Shown in pieces: positions 8,271-16,569 of a DNA stretch of 64,000 nt. Source of the DNA: DASUPK01 sp963747425 (GTDB lineage Bacteria; Actinomycetota; Thermoleophilia; Solirubrobacterales; 70-9). The DNA is taken from assembly GCA_963747425.1 (NCBI GenBank), contig CAVVFJ010000008.1:558001-622000 (forward strand). The letters are read 5' to 3'. Made by a program: the position numbers and the translations under genes. Numbering within the stretch: position 1 is the stretch's first letter; the number at the start of each line of letters is the position of its first letter. The notes beneath the pieces are model-generated. The model had not been told where the DNA came from and made no database searches. It saw nothing but the letters and a program-made list of their open reading frames with translations.

Positions 8271-9113
8271 CTACGCGGTCGCCTGAATACCGGTGAGCTC
8301 GGAGGAGAGCTCGCGCAGCCGCCGCCGGGCCTCGGGATCCTCGGCCTGTGGATGAGGCGCGGACTCGCCGGTGCCGTTGAAGTAGTGGCCGTTGACTCCG
8401 TCCAGCTCCGGTGAGGCGACCAAGCGCAGCGTCGCCTCCACGCCGTCCTCGAGCGGGGTCACCGGCTCGACGCCCGCCCGGCGGACCATGTTGGTCGGCA
8501 TGAAGGTTCCGGGATGCAGGCAGTTGGCGGTAACGCCGCTGCCCTCGAGCTCCTCTGCGAGATCGAAGGTGAGCATGACAAGCGCGACCTTGCTCTGGCC
8601 GTAGGCCTGGATGCCGTTGTAGCGCCGCCCCAGCATCACGTCATCGAAGTCGATCGGCGCCTGGCCGGCCGAGGTCACGTTGACGATCCGCGCCGGGGCG
8701 GAGCGCTCGATCAGCGGCAGCAGCATCCGCGTCAGCAGGAACGGTGCGAGATAGTTGACCGCGAAGCGCAGCTCGTAGCCGTCGGCACTCTCCTCGCGAT
8801 CTCCGTCTCCGCGCTCTGTCGCCCCCTCGGCCGTGGTCCCGATCCCCGCGTTGTTGACGAGCACGTCGATCCGGTCCTCCTCGAGCAGCTCGTCCGCAAG
8901 ATCGCGCACCTCGTCGAGCGAGGAGAGATCCGCCCGGCGCCACTCGAGCTCTCCGGTCGAGCGCGGGCGCAGCTCCTCGAGCAGCGCCTGCCCCTTCTGC
9001 TCATCCCGCCCGTGCAGGATCAGGCGGCCGGCGCCGGGCGCCAGGTCCGAGGCGAGGGCCTTCCCGAGACCGTCCGTCGCCCCGGTGATCACGATCGTCC
9101 GCTCGTCAGCCAC
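8271..9113 (-). CDS. short-chain dehydrogenase/reductase (SDR)
   Basis: A 280-residue Rossmann oxidoreductase. The cofactor loop is TGATDGLG near residue 10. NNAG follows the fourth strand, and the catalytic pair is Ser in VNVTSAGQ and the YGQSKVA motif (YxxxK). The order and the long insertion before helix D resemble retinol-dehydrogenase/WW-oxidoreductase-like SDRs. The substrate is not predictable. Start GTG at 9113; upstream in-frame sequence is shadow of the cyclophilin gene. Same strand as cyclophilin and zwf, with a 29-base gap. Confidence 0.9.
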   Translation of the reverse strand: MADERTIVITGATDGLGKALASDLAPGAGRLILHGRDEQKGQALLEELRPRSTGELEWRRADLSSLDEVRDLADELLEEDRIDVLVNNAGIGTTAEGATERGDGDREESADGYELRFAVNYLAPFLLTRMLLPLIERSAPARIVNVTSAGQAPIDFDDVMLGRRYNGIQAYGQSKVALVMLTFDLAEELEGSGVTANCLHPGTFMPTNMVRRAGVEPVTPLEDGVEATLRLVASPELDGVNGHYFNGTGESAPHPQAEDPEARRRLRELSSELTGIQATA

Positions 9114-9142
9114 GGTCCCTGCCTTCCCCCGGCGGCACCGGG

Positions 9143-9601
9143 CTAATCGCTCAGTTCGACCTTCTCGATCACCTGCGGTTCGCTGGGCCGATCGCCGGGG
9201 CCGGTGTCGGTCCCCTCGATCGCGTCGACCGCGTCCATGCCGTCGGTGACCTCCCCGAAGACGGTGTGCTTGCCGTCGAGCCAGGGCGCAGCGTCCGTGG
9301 TGACGATGAAGAACTGGGACCCGTTGGTGTTCGGCCCGGCGTTGGCCATGGCCAGGGCGCCGCGGACGATCTTGTGCTGGTTGAACTCGTCCTCGAACGT
9401 GTAGCCGGGGCCGCCGGTCCCGGTTCCCTCCGGGCAGCCGCCCTGGATCATGAAGTCCTTGATGACGCGGTGAAAGATCAGCCCGTCGTAGAAGCCGTCG
9501 CCCGCCAGCTTGCGGAAGTTCTCGACGGTCTTGGGCGCGTCGTCGTCGAAGAATTGGACGGTGATCGCACCCGCGTTGGTCTGAAGGGTGGCCTGCGACA
9601 C
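9143..9601 (-). CDS. ppiB: peptidyl-prolyl cis-trans isomerase, cyclophilin type
   Basis: A 152-residue single-domain cytosolic cyclophilin without signal peptide. Active-site blocks are in order: FHRVIKDFMIQGG (catalytic Arg and Phe), NTNGSQFFI, and DGKHTVFG (usual WLDGKHxVFG). It catalyses proline isomerisation during protein folding. Start GTG at 9601. The gene lies between zwf and the SDR on the same strand; the gap to zwf is 56 bases. Confidence 0.95.
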   Translation of the reverse strand: MSQATLQTNAGAITVQFFDDDAPKTVENFRKLAGDGFYDGLIFHRVIKDFMIQGGCPEGTGTGGPGYTFEDEFNQHKIVRGALAMANAGPNTNGSQFFIVTTDAAPWLDGKHTVFGEVTDGMDAVDAIEGTDTGPGDRPSEPQVIEKVELSD

Positions 9602-9657
9602 GCCTCCACCCTAACGAGGTGACGGCTTCGCCATCAGGTCGCGGCAGCAGGCGGCCG

Positions 9658-11109
9658 CTAGCCTGCGCCGACGGCCGCGAAAGGACCCTCCGACACCCAC
9701 GGCCGCCTCCAGCCGCCGTAGCCGTGCATGAGGTTCGACGCGCCCTCCGGCCCCCAGCTCCCCTTGCGGTAGGGCTCCAGCGCACAGGGGTTGTCGATCA
9801 GCGGCTGCACGATCCGCCACGTCTCCATCACGCTGTCCTCGCGCGCGAAGCTCTGCTGATCTCCGGCCAGCGCGTCGCCGAGGAGCCGCTCGTACGGCCC
9901 GGGCTGTCCTCCGAACTGCTGCTGGAAGAGCAGGTCGAGGTGGACCCGCCGCAGGGACTCCTCGCCCGGTGACTTGGCCTCGAGCAGGACGCTGGCGCCG
10001 GGGTCGGGGTCGATGCGGACGACGAACTCGTCGGTCGCGGGCGAGGGGCCGCCGCCGATCCCGATCGGCGGGGGGTTCTGGAGGATCACGCGAACCTCGG
10101 TGACCTTCTCGGCGAGCTCCTTGCCGGCTCTGATGAAGAACGGGACCCCGGACCAGCGCCAGTTCTGAATGTCGAGCCGCAGGCCGACGAAGGTCTCGGT
10201 ATTGGACTTGGGGTCGACCCCGTCGATCTTGCGATAGCCCTCGTACTGCCCGCGCACGTAGCGATTCGGGTTGATGTCCGGGATCGCCTTGAAGAGGTCG
10301 AGCTTCGCGTCGCGGATCGGGTCAGGGTCCGCGCCCGCCGAGGGAGGCTCCATCGCGACCAGGGCAAGGACCTGGAGCAGGTGGTTCTGGACCACGTCGC
10401 GAAGGCAGCCGACCGGGTCGTAGAAGCTGCCTCGATCGTCGACGCCGAAGTCCTCGGCCATGGTGATCTGGACCGACTCGACGTAGCGTCGGTTCCAGAT
10501 CGGCTCGAACATCGAGTTGGCGAAGCGGAGGTAGGTGATGTCCATCACCGGCTCCTTGCCGAGGAAATGGTCGATCCGGTAGATCTGGTCCTCCTCCAGG
10601 ACCTCGTGGATCTGGTCGTTGAGCTCGACCGCCGAGGCCAGGTCGTGGCCGAAGGGCTTCTCGATCACCACCCGGCCCCCGTCCGTCAGCCCCGCGCTCC
10701 CGAGCTGCTCGATGACCGGGGCGAACAGCGCGGGCGGGATCTCGAGGTAGAAGACCGGGTGCTTGGCGAAGGAGATCTTCTTCTTGAGCCGCTCGTAGGT
10801 GTCCTTCTCGCCGTAGTCGCCCGGGACGTAGGAGAGCTTCTCCTTGAACTTCTTGAAGACGTCCTCGTCGATCTCCGGTGCACCCTCCTCGGACGCCGAC
10901 TCGATCGCCTCGCGCGCATGGTCGTGGCATTGATCGTCGGTCCAGTCGTTTCGGGCGACGCCGATGACCGGCACGTCGAGAGTCCCGTTCTTGAACAGGC
11001 TGTACAGCGCCTTGAAGGTCATCTTCTTCGCCAGGTCGCCGGTGATCCCGAAGATCACCAGCGCATCGGCGGGTGGGCCGGTCTTCCTGCCGTCGGATGC
11101 CTGCGCCAC
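9658..11109 (-). CDS. zwf: glucose-6-phosphate 1-dehydrogenase
   Basis: A 483-residue enzyme for the first oxidative pentose phosphate step. The NADP fold has GITGDLAK (21-28). Other landmarks are EKPFG (150-154), RIDHFLGK (178-185), QNH with catalytic-base His 243, and RAGKELAEK. The substrate-pocket lysines equivalent to K182 and K343 of the Leuconostoc enzyme are present (Lys185, Lys335). Start GTG 11109 is chosen because the 21 upstream in-frame residues lie in the repeat-rich intergenic region. Divergent from gnd-pgl, which encode the next two activities. A diverged paralog lies at 31032. Confidence 0.95.
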   Translation of the reverse strand: MAQASDGRKTGPPADALVIFGITGDLAKKMTFKALYSLFKNGTLDVPVIGVARNDWTDDQCHDHAREAIESASEEGAPEIDEDVFKKFKEKLSYVPGDYGEKDTYERLKKKISFAKHPVFYLEIPPALFAPVIEQLGSAGLTDGGRVVIEKPFGHDLASAVELNDQIHEVLEEDQIYRIDHFLGKEPVMDITYLRFANSMFEPIWNRRYVESVQITMAEDFGVDDRGSFYDPVGCLRDVVQNHLLQVLALVAMEPPSAGADPDPIRDAKLDLFKAIPDINPNRYVRGQYEGYRKIDGVDPKSNTETFVGLRLDIQNWRWSGVPFFIRAGKELAEKVTEVRVILQNPPPIGIGGGPSPATDEFVVRIDPDPGASVLLEAKSPGEESLRRVHLDLLFQQQFGGQPGPYERLLGDALAGDQQSFAREDSVMETWRIVQPLIDNPCALEPYRKGSWGPEGASNLMHGYGGWRRPWVSEGPFAAVGAG

Positions 11110-11127
11110 GTTGGGCAACCTACTGAT

Positions 11128-11219
11128 ATGCGAGGGTGCTCCGCAGATGCGAGGGTGCGCCGCCAGGCGCAACCCGTTTCACGAGGGTAGGAGCAACCCG
11201 TTTAATGACGAAGTCGTCA
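11128..11219. promoter_or_regulatory. repeat-rich zwf/gnd divergent control region
   Basis: Three repeat families fill the 129 bases between zwf and gnd. ATGCGAGGGTGC occurs twice (11128-11139, 11147-11158), 19 bases apart. GCAACCCGTTT occurs twice (11169-11179, 11193-11203), 24 bases apart. TGACGA-AG-TCGTCA is a perfect inverted repeat (11206-11219). These are candidate operators for coordinated control of the two divergent pentose phosphate transcripts. The regulator is unknown. Confidence 0.55.
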
Positions 11220-11238
11220 ACCACCTAGGAGGGAAGTC

Positions 11239-12258
11239 ATGTCGCAGCTCGGAATGGTCGGCCTCGGCAGGATGGGAGCGAACCTGGTCCGGCGCCTGAT
11301 GCGCGACGGCCACGACTGCGTCGTCTACGACGTCAACCCCGAGCCGATCAAGGAGCTGGCCGGCGAGGGAGCGACCGGCGCGTCAACCCTTGCGGAGCTG
11401 GCCGAGAAACTCGACGCCCCGCGGTCGGTCTGGGTGATGGTCCCGGCCGGCGAGATCACGGAGTCCACGGTCAAGGAGGTCGCCGAGGTGCTGGAGAAGG
11501 GCGACGCGATCATCGACGGCGGCAACTCCTACTACCGCGACGACATCCGCCGCTCGCAGATGGTGGGGGAGAAGGGCATCGACTACATCGACTGCGGGAC
11601 CAGCGGAGGCGTCTTCGGCCTCGACCGCGGGTTCTGCCTGATGATCGGCGGCCCGGATGAGGCTGTCGAACGCCTTGACCCCATCTTCAAGACGATCGCG
11701 CCCGGCGTCGATTCCGCGGAGCGGACTCCCGGGCGCAAGGGGGACCCCGACACCGCCGAGAACGGCTACCTGCACTGCGGGCCGAGCGGCGCCGGCCACT
11801 TCGTGAAGATGGTCCACAACGGGATCGAGTACGGCGTGATGGCGGCGTACGCCGAGGGGCTCAACATCCTGAAGAACGCGAACGCGGGGAAGGTGAAGCG
11901 CGAGATGGACGCCGAGACCGCCCCCCTCGAGCACCCCGAGTACTACCAGTACGACCTGGACATCCCGGAGGTCGCCGAGGTCTGGCGGCGCGGCAGCGTG
12001 ATCGGCTCCTGGCTCCTGGACCTGACCGCCGCCTCGCTGCAGGAGTCGAACGACCTCTCCGACTTCGAGGGCCGGGTCTCGGACTCCGGCGAGGGCCGCT
12101 GGACCTCGATCGCCGCGATCGAGGAGGGCGTCCCGGCCGGCGTGCTCACCACCGCGCTGTATGAGCGCTTCGCCTCACGCGACCTCGACGACTTCGCCGA
12201 TCGGGTCCTGTCGGCGATGCGGTACCAGTTCGGCGGGCACAAGGAGAAGCCGGAGTGA
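11239..12258 (+). CDS. gnd: 6-phosphogluconate dehydrogenase, decarboxylating (short form)
   Basis: A 339-residue protein of the short, often NAD-preferring Gnd class, which lacks the C-terminal half found in the 470-residue enzymes. It begins with the dinucleotide loop MVGLGRMGANL. Catalytic features are DCGTSGGVFG, FVKMVHNGIEYGVM (Lys and Asn of the active site) and a helical C-terminal domain. It oxidises 6-phosphogluconate to ribulose 5-phosphate. A strong RBS AGGAGGGA (11227-11234) precedes ATG 11239. Its stop overlaps the pgl start (GTGA). Confidence 0.95.
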   Translation: MSQLGMVGLGRMGANLVRRLMRDGHDCVVYDVNPEPIKELAGEGATGASTLAELAEKLDAPRSVWVMVPAGEITESTVKEVAEVLEKGDAIIDGGNSYYRDDIRRSQMVGEKGIDYIDCGTSGGVFGLDRGFCLMIGGPDEAVERLDPIFKTIAPGVDSAERTPGRKGDPDTAENGYLHCGPSGAGHFVKMVHNGIEYGVMAAYAEGLNILKNANAGKVKREMDAETAPLEHPEYYQYDLDIPEVAEVWRRGSVIGSWLLDLTAASLQESNDLSDFEGRVSDSGEGRWTSIAAIEEGVPAGVLTTALYERFASRDLDDFADRVLSAMRYQFGGHKEKPE

Positions 12259-12935
12259 GCAGCCCCCACCGGCTCGAGGTGTTCGACACTCCCGATGCGG
12301 TTCACAAGCGCGGGGCGGAGCTTCTCGCCGAGGCGGCCAAGCAGGCGGTCGCCGAGCGGGGCCGGGCCGAGCTCGCGTTCAGCGGGGGGAGCGATCCGTG
12401 GCCGATGTTCTCCCAGCTCGAGGACCTGTTCGGCGACTGGGACAAGACCGAGGTCTTCCAGGTGGATGAGCGGGTCGCCCCGGCAGGCGATGACCAGCGC
12501 AACCTCACCCACCTGATCGAGAGCCTCTCGATCGGCGCCCAGGGCAGCATCAAGCCGATGCCGGTCACCGATGAGGACCTCGACGCGGCTGCAGCGCGCT
12601 ACGCCGAGTCCCTTCCGGAGCGGCTCGACATAGCCCACCTCGGCATCGGGCCGGACGGGCACACCGCCTCACTCGTACCCGGGGACCCTGTGCTGGAGGT
12701 GACGGATCGCCGGGTCGCCGTCACCTCCGGCGAGTACCAGGGCGTCCGCCGGATGACCCTCACCTACCCGGAGATCGAGAGTGTCCGCAGCCTGCTCTGG
12801 GTCGTCACCGGCGAGTCCAAGGTCGACGCACTGGCGAAGCTGATCGCCCAGGACCCGTCGACTCCTTCGGGCCGAGTCCAGCCTGGCGGGGACTCGCTGA
12901 TCCTCGCCGACCGGGCCGCCGCGCCGGACGCCTAG
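12255..12935 (+). CDS. pgl: 6-phosphogluconolactonase
   Basis: A 226-residue DevB-type lactonase homologous to glucosamine-6-phosphate deaminases. It has the LAFSGGSDP loop, QVDERVAP, and the hallmark IAHLGIGPDGHTASLVPG, whose His and Asp lie in the active site. It hydrolyses 6-phosphogluconolactone between the Zwf and Gnd steps. GTG start overlaps the gnd stop, so expression is coupled. The stop overlaps the OsmC gene stop tail to tail. Confidence 0.95.
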   Translation: MSSPHRLEVFDTPDAVHKRGAELLAEAAKQAVAERGRAELAFSGGSDPWPMFSQLEDLFGDWDKTEVFQVDERVAPAGDDQRNLTHLIESLSIGAQGSIKPMPVTDEDLDAAAARYAESLPERLDIAHLGIGPDGHTASLVPGDPVLEVTDRRVAVTSGEYQGVRRMTLTYPEIESVRSLLWVVTGESKVDALAKLIAQDPSTPSGRVQPGGDSLILADRAAAPDA

Positions 12936-13375
12936 GTCGGGGCCCCGGCCTTCAGCCTTGCGCTGAGCTCGATCTCCTTGACGCCGGCGAGCGCCCGGGA
13001 GACGGCGCAGCCGCCCCGCGCATCCTCCGCCTGCTGCTCGAAGGTCGCCTGGTCGATGCCGGGCACGTCCCCCTCCGTCTCCAGCTTGATGTTGTCGATG
13101 GTGGGGAGGCCGTCGACGTTGCGGATCTGCACTCGCGCCGTCGTCTTGATCGAGTTGGGCGCGTGACCGGCTTCGGCGAGCTGGGCGCTGAGCGCCATCG
13201 AGAAGCAGCCGGCGTGGGCGGCCGCGATCAGCTCCTCGGGGTTGGTGCCGTCGCCGTCCTCGAATCGCGACGCGAACGAGTAGTCGCCGCTCCAAACCCC
13301 GTCGCCGACGGTGACCGTGCCGGAGCCGTCCATCAGGTTGCCGTTCCACTGCGCGCTGCCGTTGCGAGTTGCCAT
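12932..13375 (-). CDS. osmC: OsmC-family peroxiredoxin
   Basis: A 147-residue OsmC/Ohr-like thiol peroxidase. The two redox Cys are in the expected places: HAGCFSMALS in the central helix and GGCAVSRAL near the C-terminus. It should reduce organic hydroperoxides using a Cys-Cys relay. Start ATG 13375 with RBS AAGGAGG seven bases upstream. It lies at the end of the pentose phosphate cluster, which supplies NADPH for thiol reduction; whether they are co-regulated is not visible. Confidence 0.93.
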   Translation of the reverse strand: MATRNGSAQWNGNLMDGSGTVTVGDGVWSGDYSFASRFEDGDGTNPEELIAAAHAGCFSMALSAQLAEAGHAPNSIKTTARVQIRNVDGLPTIDNIKLETEGDVPGIDQATFEQQAEDARGGCAVSRALAGVKEIELSARLKAGAPT

Positions 13376-13428
13376 GTTGGCCTCCTTGTGTTCTGCCTCA
13401 GCCCAAGGTACCGAGGCGGTATCGCCGG

Positions 13429-14166
13429 CTAGGAGGTTTCGTACTCGTCGTGGTATCTCACCCACAGAGGCTCGTCGGGCGCCTCGTTCCGGCCGGCCGG
13501 GGTGCGGTCGAGCAGGGCGTAGTAGGACATCGCCGGTGCCTCCAGGCCGCGCGACGTGGTCATGTAGGTCCCGTAGACATCGCCGTCATCGAGCGCGAAG
13601 ACGCTCAGTCCCGGGCCCTCGGCGACGTAGCCGGCGACGTCGGTCCCACACATCTCCGCGTTCTGCGTGACGGTCAGCGGGATCTGGCCGCTCTCGAGGA
13701 ACGGCTTGAGCTCCTCCTCGGTGCTGAAGAAGCCGAGGTCGCGGTGGAAGTCGGTCTCGGCCGAGACCCAGTCGAACTCCCAGCCCATCCGGTCGCGGAA
13801 GGCGAGCAGCCGCTCGAGCGGGCCGCGTGACGAGCAGATCAGGGTCGCGTCGCGTGCCCCGAGGTGGGCCACCTGACCGGTGAGGCTGTCGGCGATCGAG
13901 GAGCAGACGGGGCAGCCGGTCTCGTAGGTGGGGCCGAACATGAAGTGGTAGATGATCAGCTGCGAGCGGCCGTCGAAGAGGTCGGCCAGCGACTTGGTCC
14001 CGTCCACCGTCTCGAAGCTGTAGTCCGTTTCGACCTTCACCCAGGGCAGGTCCTGCCGCTTCTTCGTCAGCTCGTCGCCGCGGCGGGTGAGCTCCTTCTC
14101 CTCGGCGAGCAGCTCCTCGCGCTCGGCCCGCCACTCTTCCCGATTCACAACTCTGTGGTCCGGCAT
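13429..14166 (-). CDS. DUF899 family thioredoxin-like protein
   Basis: A 245-residue soluble protein with a charged helical N-terminus (REEWRAEREELLAEEKEL). A thioredoxin-like domain follows, with DLFDGRSQLIIYHFMFGP and the Cys pair GCPVCSSIADS. Proteins of this family were annotated as DUF899; the fold suggests thiol redox chemistry. Start ATG 14166 with RBS AGGAGG. It is divergent from an ArsR operon that contains a second DUF899 gene, so the ArsR protein may control both sides. Confidence 0.88.
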   Translation of the reverse strand: MPDHRVVNREEWRAEREELLAEEKELTRRGDELTKKRQDLPWVKVETDYSFETVDGTKSLADLFDGRSQLIIYHFMFGPTYETGCPVCSSIADSLTGQVAHLGARDATLICSSRGPLERLLAFRDRMGWEFDWVSAETDFHRDLGFFSTEEELKPFLESGQIPLTVTQNAEMCGTDVAGYVAEGPGLSVFALDDGDVYGTYMTTSRGLEAPAMSYYALLDRTPAGRNEAPDEPLWVRYHDEYETS

Positions 14167-14200
14167 CACGGTCCTCCTGTGGTCGGTTCGACGTTCTCCG

Positions 14201-14224
14201 TATATAGTTAGCAGAATGGCTAAC
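14201..14224 (+). promoter_or_regulatory. ArsR operator at a leaderless promoter
   Basis: TATATA at 14201-14206 is a good -10 element, only ten bases before ATG 14216, so transcription probably starts at or within a base or two of the start codon. No RBS is present, which fits a leaderless mRNA. A perfect 6-bp inverted repeat GTTAGC-N6-GCTAAC (14207-14224) spans the transcription start and start codon, the expected place for autorepression by ArsR. Confidence 0.6.
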
Positions 14225-14527
14225 GATCCGTTCAGGGCCCTCGCGCACCCGCTGCGCCGCGACATCGTTGAGCGACTCAGCGGCGGGACCGCGACGGTCG
14301 GCGAGGTGACGCATGACTTCGGCGTCTCGAAGCCGACCATATCGAGGCACCTGAAGATGCTCGAGGAGGCCGGCGTCGTCACCCGCGTGATCGACGGCCG
14401 CACGCACCGCCTCGCCCTTCGGCCCGAGGTGCTCGCCGAGACCTCCGATTGGATAGAAAGTCAGAGGGCTCGCTGGGAGCGCCTCTTCGACGTGGTCGGC
14501 GAGTATCTCGAGGAGCGAAAGGAGTGA
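14216..14527 (+). CDS. ArsR family winged-helix regulator
   Basis: A 103-residue repressor. It has FRALAHPLRRDIVERL, then the recognition helix region DFGVSKPTISRHLKMLEEAGVV, and a wing (VTRVIDGRTHRLAL). There is no ELCVCDL-type metal-binding Cys motif, so it probably does not sense arsenite-type metals. This subfamily commonly precedes SRPBCC and DUF899 genes. First gene of a four-gene operon; its TGA overlaps the GTG of the SRPBCC gene. Confidence 0.93.
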   Translation: MANDPFRALAHPLRRDIVERLSGGTATVGEVTHDFGVSKPTISRHLKMLEEAGVVTRVIDGRTHRLALRPEVLAETSDWIESQRARWERLFDVVGEYLEERKE

Positions 14528-14973
14528 GGGTGGCCGAGGAAGCGGCAAGGGTGGTCCGGATCGAGCGGAACTTCGATGCTTCGGCCGAGGACGTCTTCGA
14601 CGCCTGGACGAGCGAGGAGGTGATCGGCCGCTGGTTCAGGCCGATGGAGGGCTGGCGGGAGGCCGACGCGGAGGTGGACCTGCGCGTCGGCGGAAAGATT
14701 CGAGTCGTGATGCGAACGCCCGACGGGGAGCCTGTCGAGGCGGGCGGCGAGTACACGCTGATCGAGCGGCCACACCGGCTCGCGTTCACCTGGACCTTCG
14801 AAGACGATCCCTCCAACCAGCAGATGATCGAGCTGGAGTTCACGGAGCGGGACGGCGTCACCACTGTGCTGTTCGTGAACAGCGAAATCTCCGAGGCGGA
14901 GCGGCGGGACTCTCAGTACGAGGGCTGGTCGACCTGCTTCGATGAGATTGAGCGGGTTCTGGCGTCTAAGTAG
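14524..14973 (+). CDS. SRPBCC (AHSA1-type) protein
   Basis: A 149-residue START-like protein of the Activator-of-Hsp90-homolog type. It opens with RNFDASAEDVFDAWTSEEVIGRWF, has the family's D-x-R-x-GGK signature as DLRVGGKIRV, and ends with YEGWSTCFDEIERVL. GTG 14524 overlaps the arsR stop. ArsR plus AHSA1-type SRPBCC is a common coupled pair; the SRPBCC protein may bind a hydrophobic ligand. No catalytic residues are evident. Confidence 0.88.
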   Translation: MRVAEEAARVVRIERNFDASAEDVFDAWTSEEVIGRWFRPMEGWREADAEVDLRVGGKIRVVMRTPDGEPVEAGGEYTLIERPHRLAFTWTFEDDPSNQQMIELEFTERDGVTTVLFVNSEISEAERRDSQYEGWSTCFDEIERVLASK

Positions 14974-14984
14974 GAGAGGCCAAC

Positions 14985-15716
14985 GTGGACGCCACCTTCC
15001 CAGGAGAGAGCGCCGAGTACAGGGCGGCGCGGAACGCGCTGCTCACCAAGGAGACCGAGCTTCGCCGCCAGATGGAGGCGGTCGCGGCCGCGCGGCGCGA
15101 GCTTCCGCCGGGCGGCGAGGTCCCCGAGGATTACGTCTTCCAGGGCGAGGGCCCCGAGGGCACCGCGATGGACGTGCGGCTCTCGGAGCTCTTCGCGCCG
15201 GGCCGGGACTCATTGGCGATCTACAGCTTCATGTTCCCTCGCGACCCCGAGGACGACCGGCCGGGGCCGGTCCGCGAGAAGGAGACCGCGAAGCTTCCGC
15301 TGGCGGAGGGTCCATGCCCGTCCTGCGTCGCGCTGCTCGACCAACTCGACGGCATGGTCGAGCACGTCAGCCAGAAGATGAACTTCGCGGTCGTGGCCAA
15401 GTCGCCGCTCGAGCGAGTCCTGACCTGGGCTCGCGAGCGCGGCTGGAGGCGACTGCGCCTCCTCTCCTCGGCGGACAACGCCTACAACCCGGATTACCTC
15501 GCCGAGACGCCTGAGGGCGCGCAGCGGCCGATCCTCAACGTCTTCCGCCGCGACGGTCAGACGATCCGCCACTTCTGGAGCTCGGAGCTCTTCTACGGTC
15601 CCTGGGACCCGGGCCAGGACCCACGCCACGTCGGGACGCTCGAGCCCGTCTGGAATCTCTTCGATCTAACTCCGGAAGGGAGGCCCAATTGGGACGAACA
15701 GCTGAACTACGACTGA
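14985..15716 (+). CDS. DUF899 family thioredoxin-like protein (second copy)
   Basis: A 243-residue paralog of the divergent DUF899 gene at 13429. The helical N-terminus is AEYRAARNALLTKETELRRQ. The thioredoxin-like core has LSELFAPGRDSLAIYSFMF and Cys pair GPCPSCVALLDQL. The C-terminal part carries FWSSELFYGPWDPGQDPRH, a segment typical of this subfamily. GTG start 14985 with RBS GGAGAGG. The 3' end overlaps the start of the DUF2182 gene by 28 bases. Confidence 0.88.
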   Translation: MDATFPGESAEYRAARNALLTKETELRRQMEAVAAARRELPPGGEVPEDYVFQGEGPEGTAMDVRLSELFAPGRDSLAIYSFMFPRDPEDDRPGPVREKETAKLPLAEGPCPSCVALLDQLDGMVEHVSQKMNFAVVAKSPLERVLTWARERGWRRLRLLSSADNAYNPDYLAETPEGAQRPILNVFRRDGQTIRHFWSSELFYGPWDPGQDPRHVGTLEPVWNLFDLTPEGRPNWDEQLNYD

Positions 15717-16534
15717 CCGCCCTATTCCTGCTCGGGGCGGCGGCTCTCGCCTGGGTGGTCACCGCGGATCGAATGCAGGGGATGGACGCCGGACCGGGAA
15801 CGGACCTCGGCTCCTTCGGCTGGTTCGCCGGCGTCTGGGCGGTGATGATGGCGGCGATGATGCTGCCGTCGCTGATTCCGATGGCCGGGGCGTACGCGGG
15901 CAAGGCGCGTGGCGGCTCGGCGGACGTGACGCCTCGGTCCCTGCTGCTCACCACCCTGTTCACCGCCGGCTATCTCCTCACCTGGGTGCTCGTCGGGCTG
16001 GTCGCCTGGGTTGCATTCGAGGGTGTTCGCTCGCTCGACATCTCCTTCCTCGGCTGGGACGACGGCGGCCGGTATGTAGCCGGGGCCGTGATCGCGGGCG
16101 CCGCCCTCTACGAGCTGACGCCGCTGAAGCGGACCTGCCTGCGGCATTGCCGTGATCGCGAGCTGCTGGTGGCCGACTGGCGCGAGGGCGCGGGCGGCGC
16201 GCTCCGCATGGGTCTCGACCAGGGCGCCTATTGCGTCGGCTCGTCCTGGGCGCTGATGGCCGCGCTCTTCGCGCTCGGCGTGATGAGCATCACCTGGATG
16301 GTGGTGATCGCCGCCCTGATCGTGCTCGAGAAGCTGCTGCCCTGGCGCGAGCGCGCCGAGGCGGTGACCGTGGTGGTGCTCCTGGCGCTGGCGGTCGGAG
16401 TCGCCTTCTTCCCGGGCCAGGTTCCGGGCCTGACGACCCCGGACTCGCCGGCGGCGATGCGCGCGATGGACTCGATGTCGATGCACGACGACGCACCGGC
16501 GCACGAGTCGCAGATGCAGGACATGAGCCCTTGA
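15689..16534 (+). CDS. DUF2182 family predicted metal-binding membrane protein
   Basis: A 281-residue multi-pass membrane protein. After the first helix comes WAVMMAAMMLPSLIPM, the family's Met-rich motif in helix two. About six further helices follow, with TCLRHCRD and GAYCVGSSWALM carrying conserved Cys. The last 30 residues are Met/His-rich (MDSMSMHDDAPAHESQMQDM), suggesting copper or similar metal binding at the C-terminus. TTG start 15689 follows the RBS AGGGAGG inside the end of the DUF899 gene. Its stop codon lies within the -35 of the next promoter. Confidence 0.85.
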   Translation: MGRTAELRLTALFLLGAAALAWVVTADRMQGMDAGPGTDLGSFGWFAGVWAVMMAAMMLPSLIPMAGAYAGKARGGSADVTPRSLLLTTLFTAGYLLTWVLVGLVAWVAFEGVRSLDISFLGWDDGGRYVAGAVIAGAALYELTPLKRTCLRHCRDRELLVADWREGAGGALRMGLDQGAYCVGSSWALMAALFALGVMSITWMVVIAALIVLEKLLPWRERAEAVTVVVLLALAVGVAFFPGQVPGLTTPDSPAAMRAMDSMSMHDDAPAHESQMQDMSP

Positions 16535-16561
16535 CTTAGAGCGCACTCCAAGTTCTATCTT
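16531..16561 (+). promoter_or_regulatory. MerR-type promoter/operator
   Basis: TTGACT (16531-16536) and TATCTT (16556-16561) are separated by 19 bases, the over-long spacing characteristic of MerR-activated promoters. Inside the spacer lies an imperfect dyad, ACTT.GAG.GC.CTC.AAGT (16534-16553), of the kind bound by MerR-family regulators of the AdhR/NmlR/ZntR type. It faces the aldo-keto reductase gene. No merR gene is present in the window. The -35 overlaps the DUF2182 stop codon. Confidence 0.6.
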
Positions 16562-16569
16562 CGAAGGGT

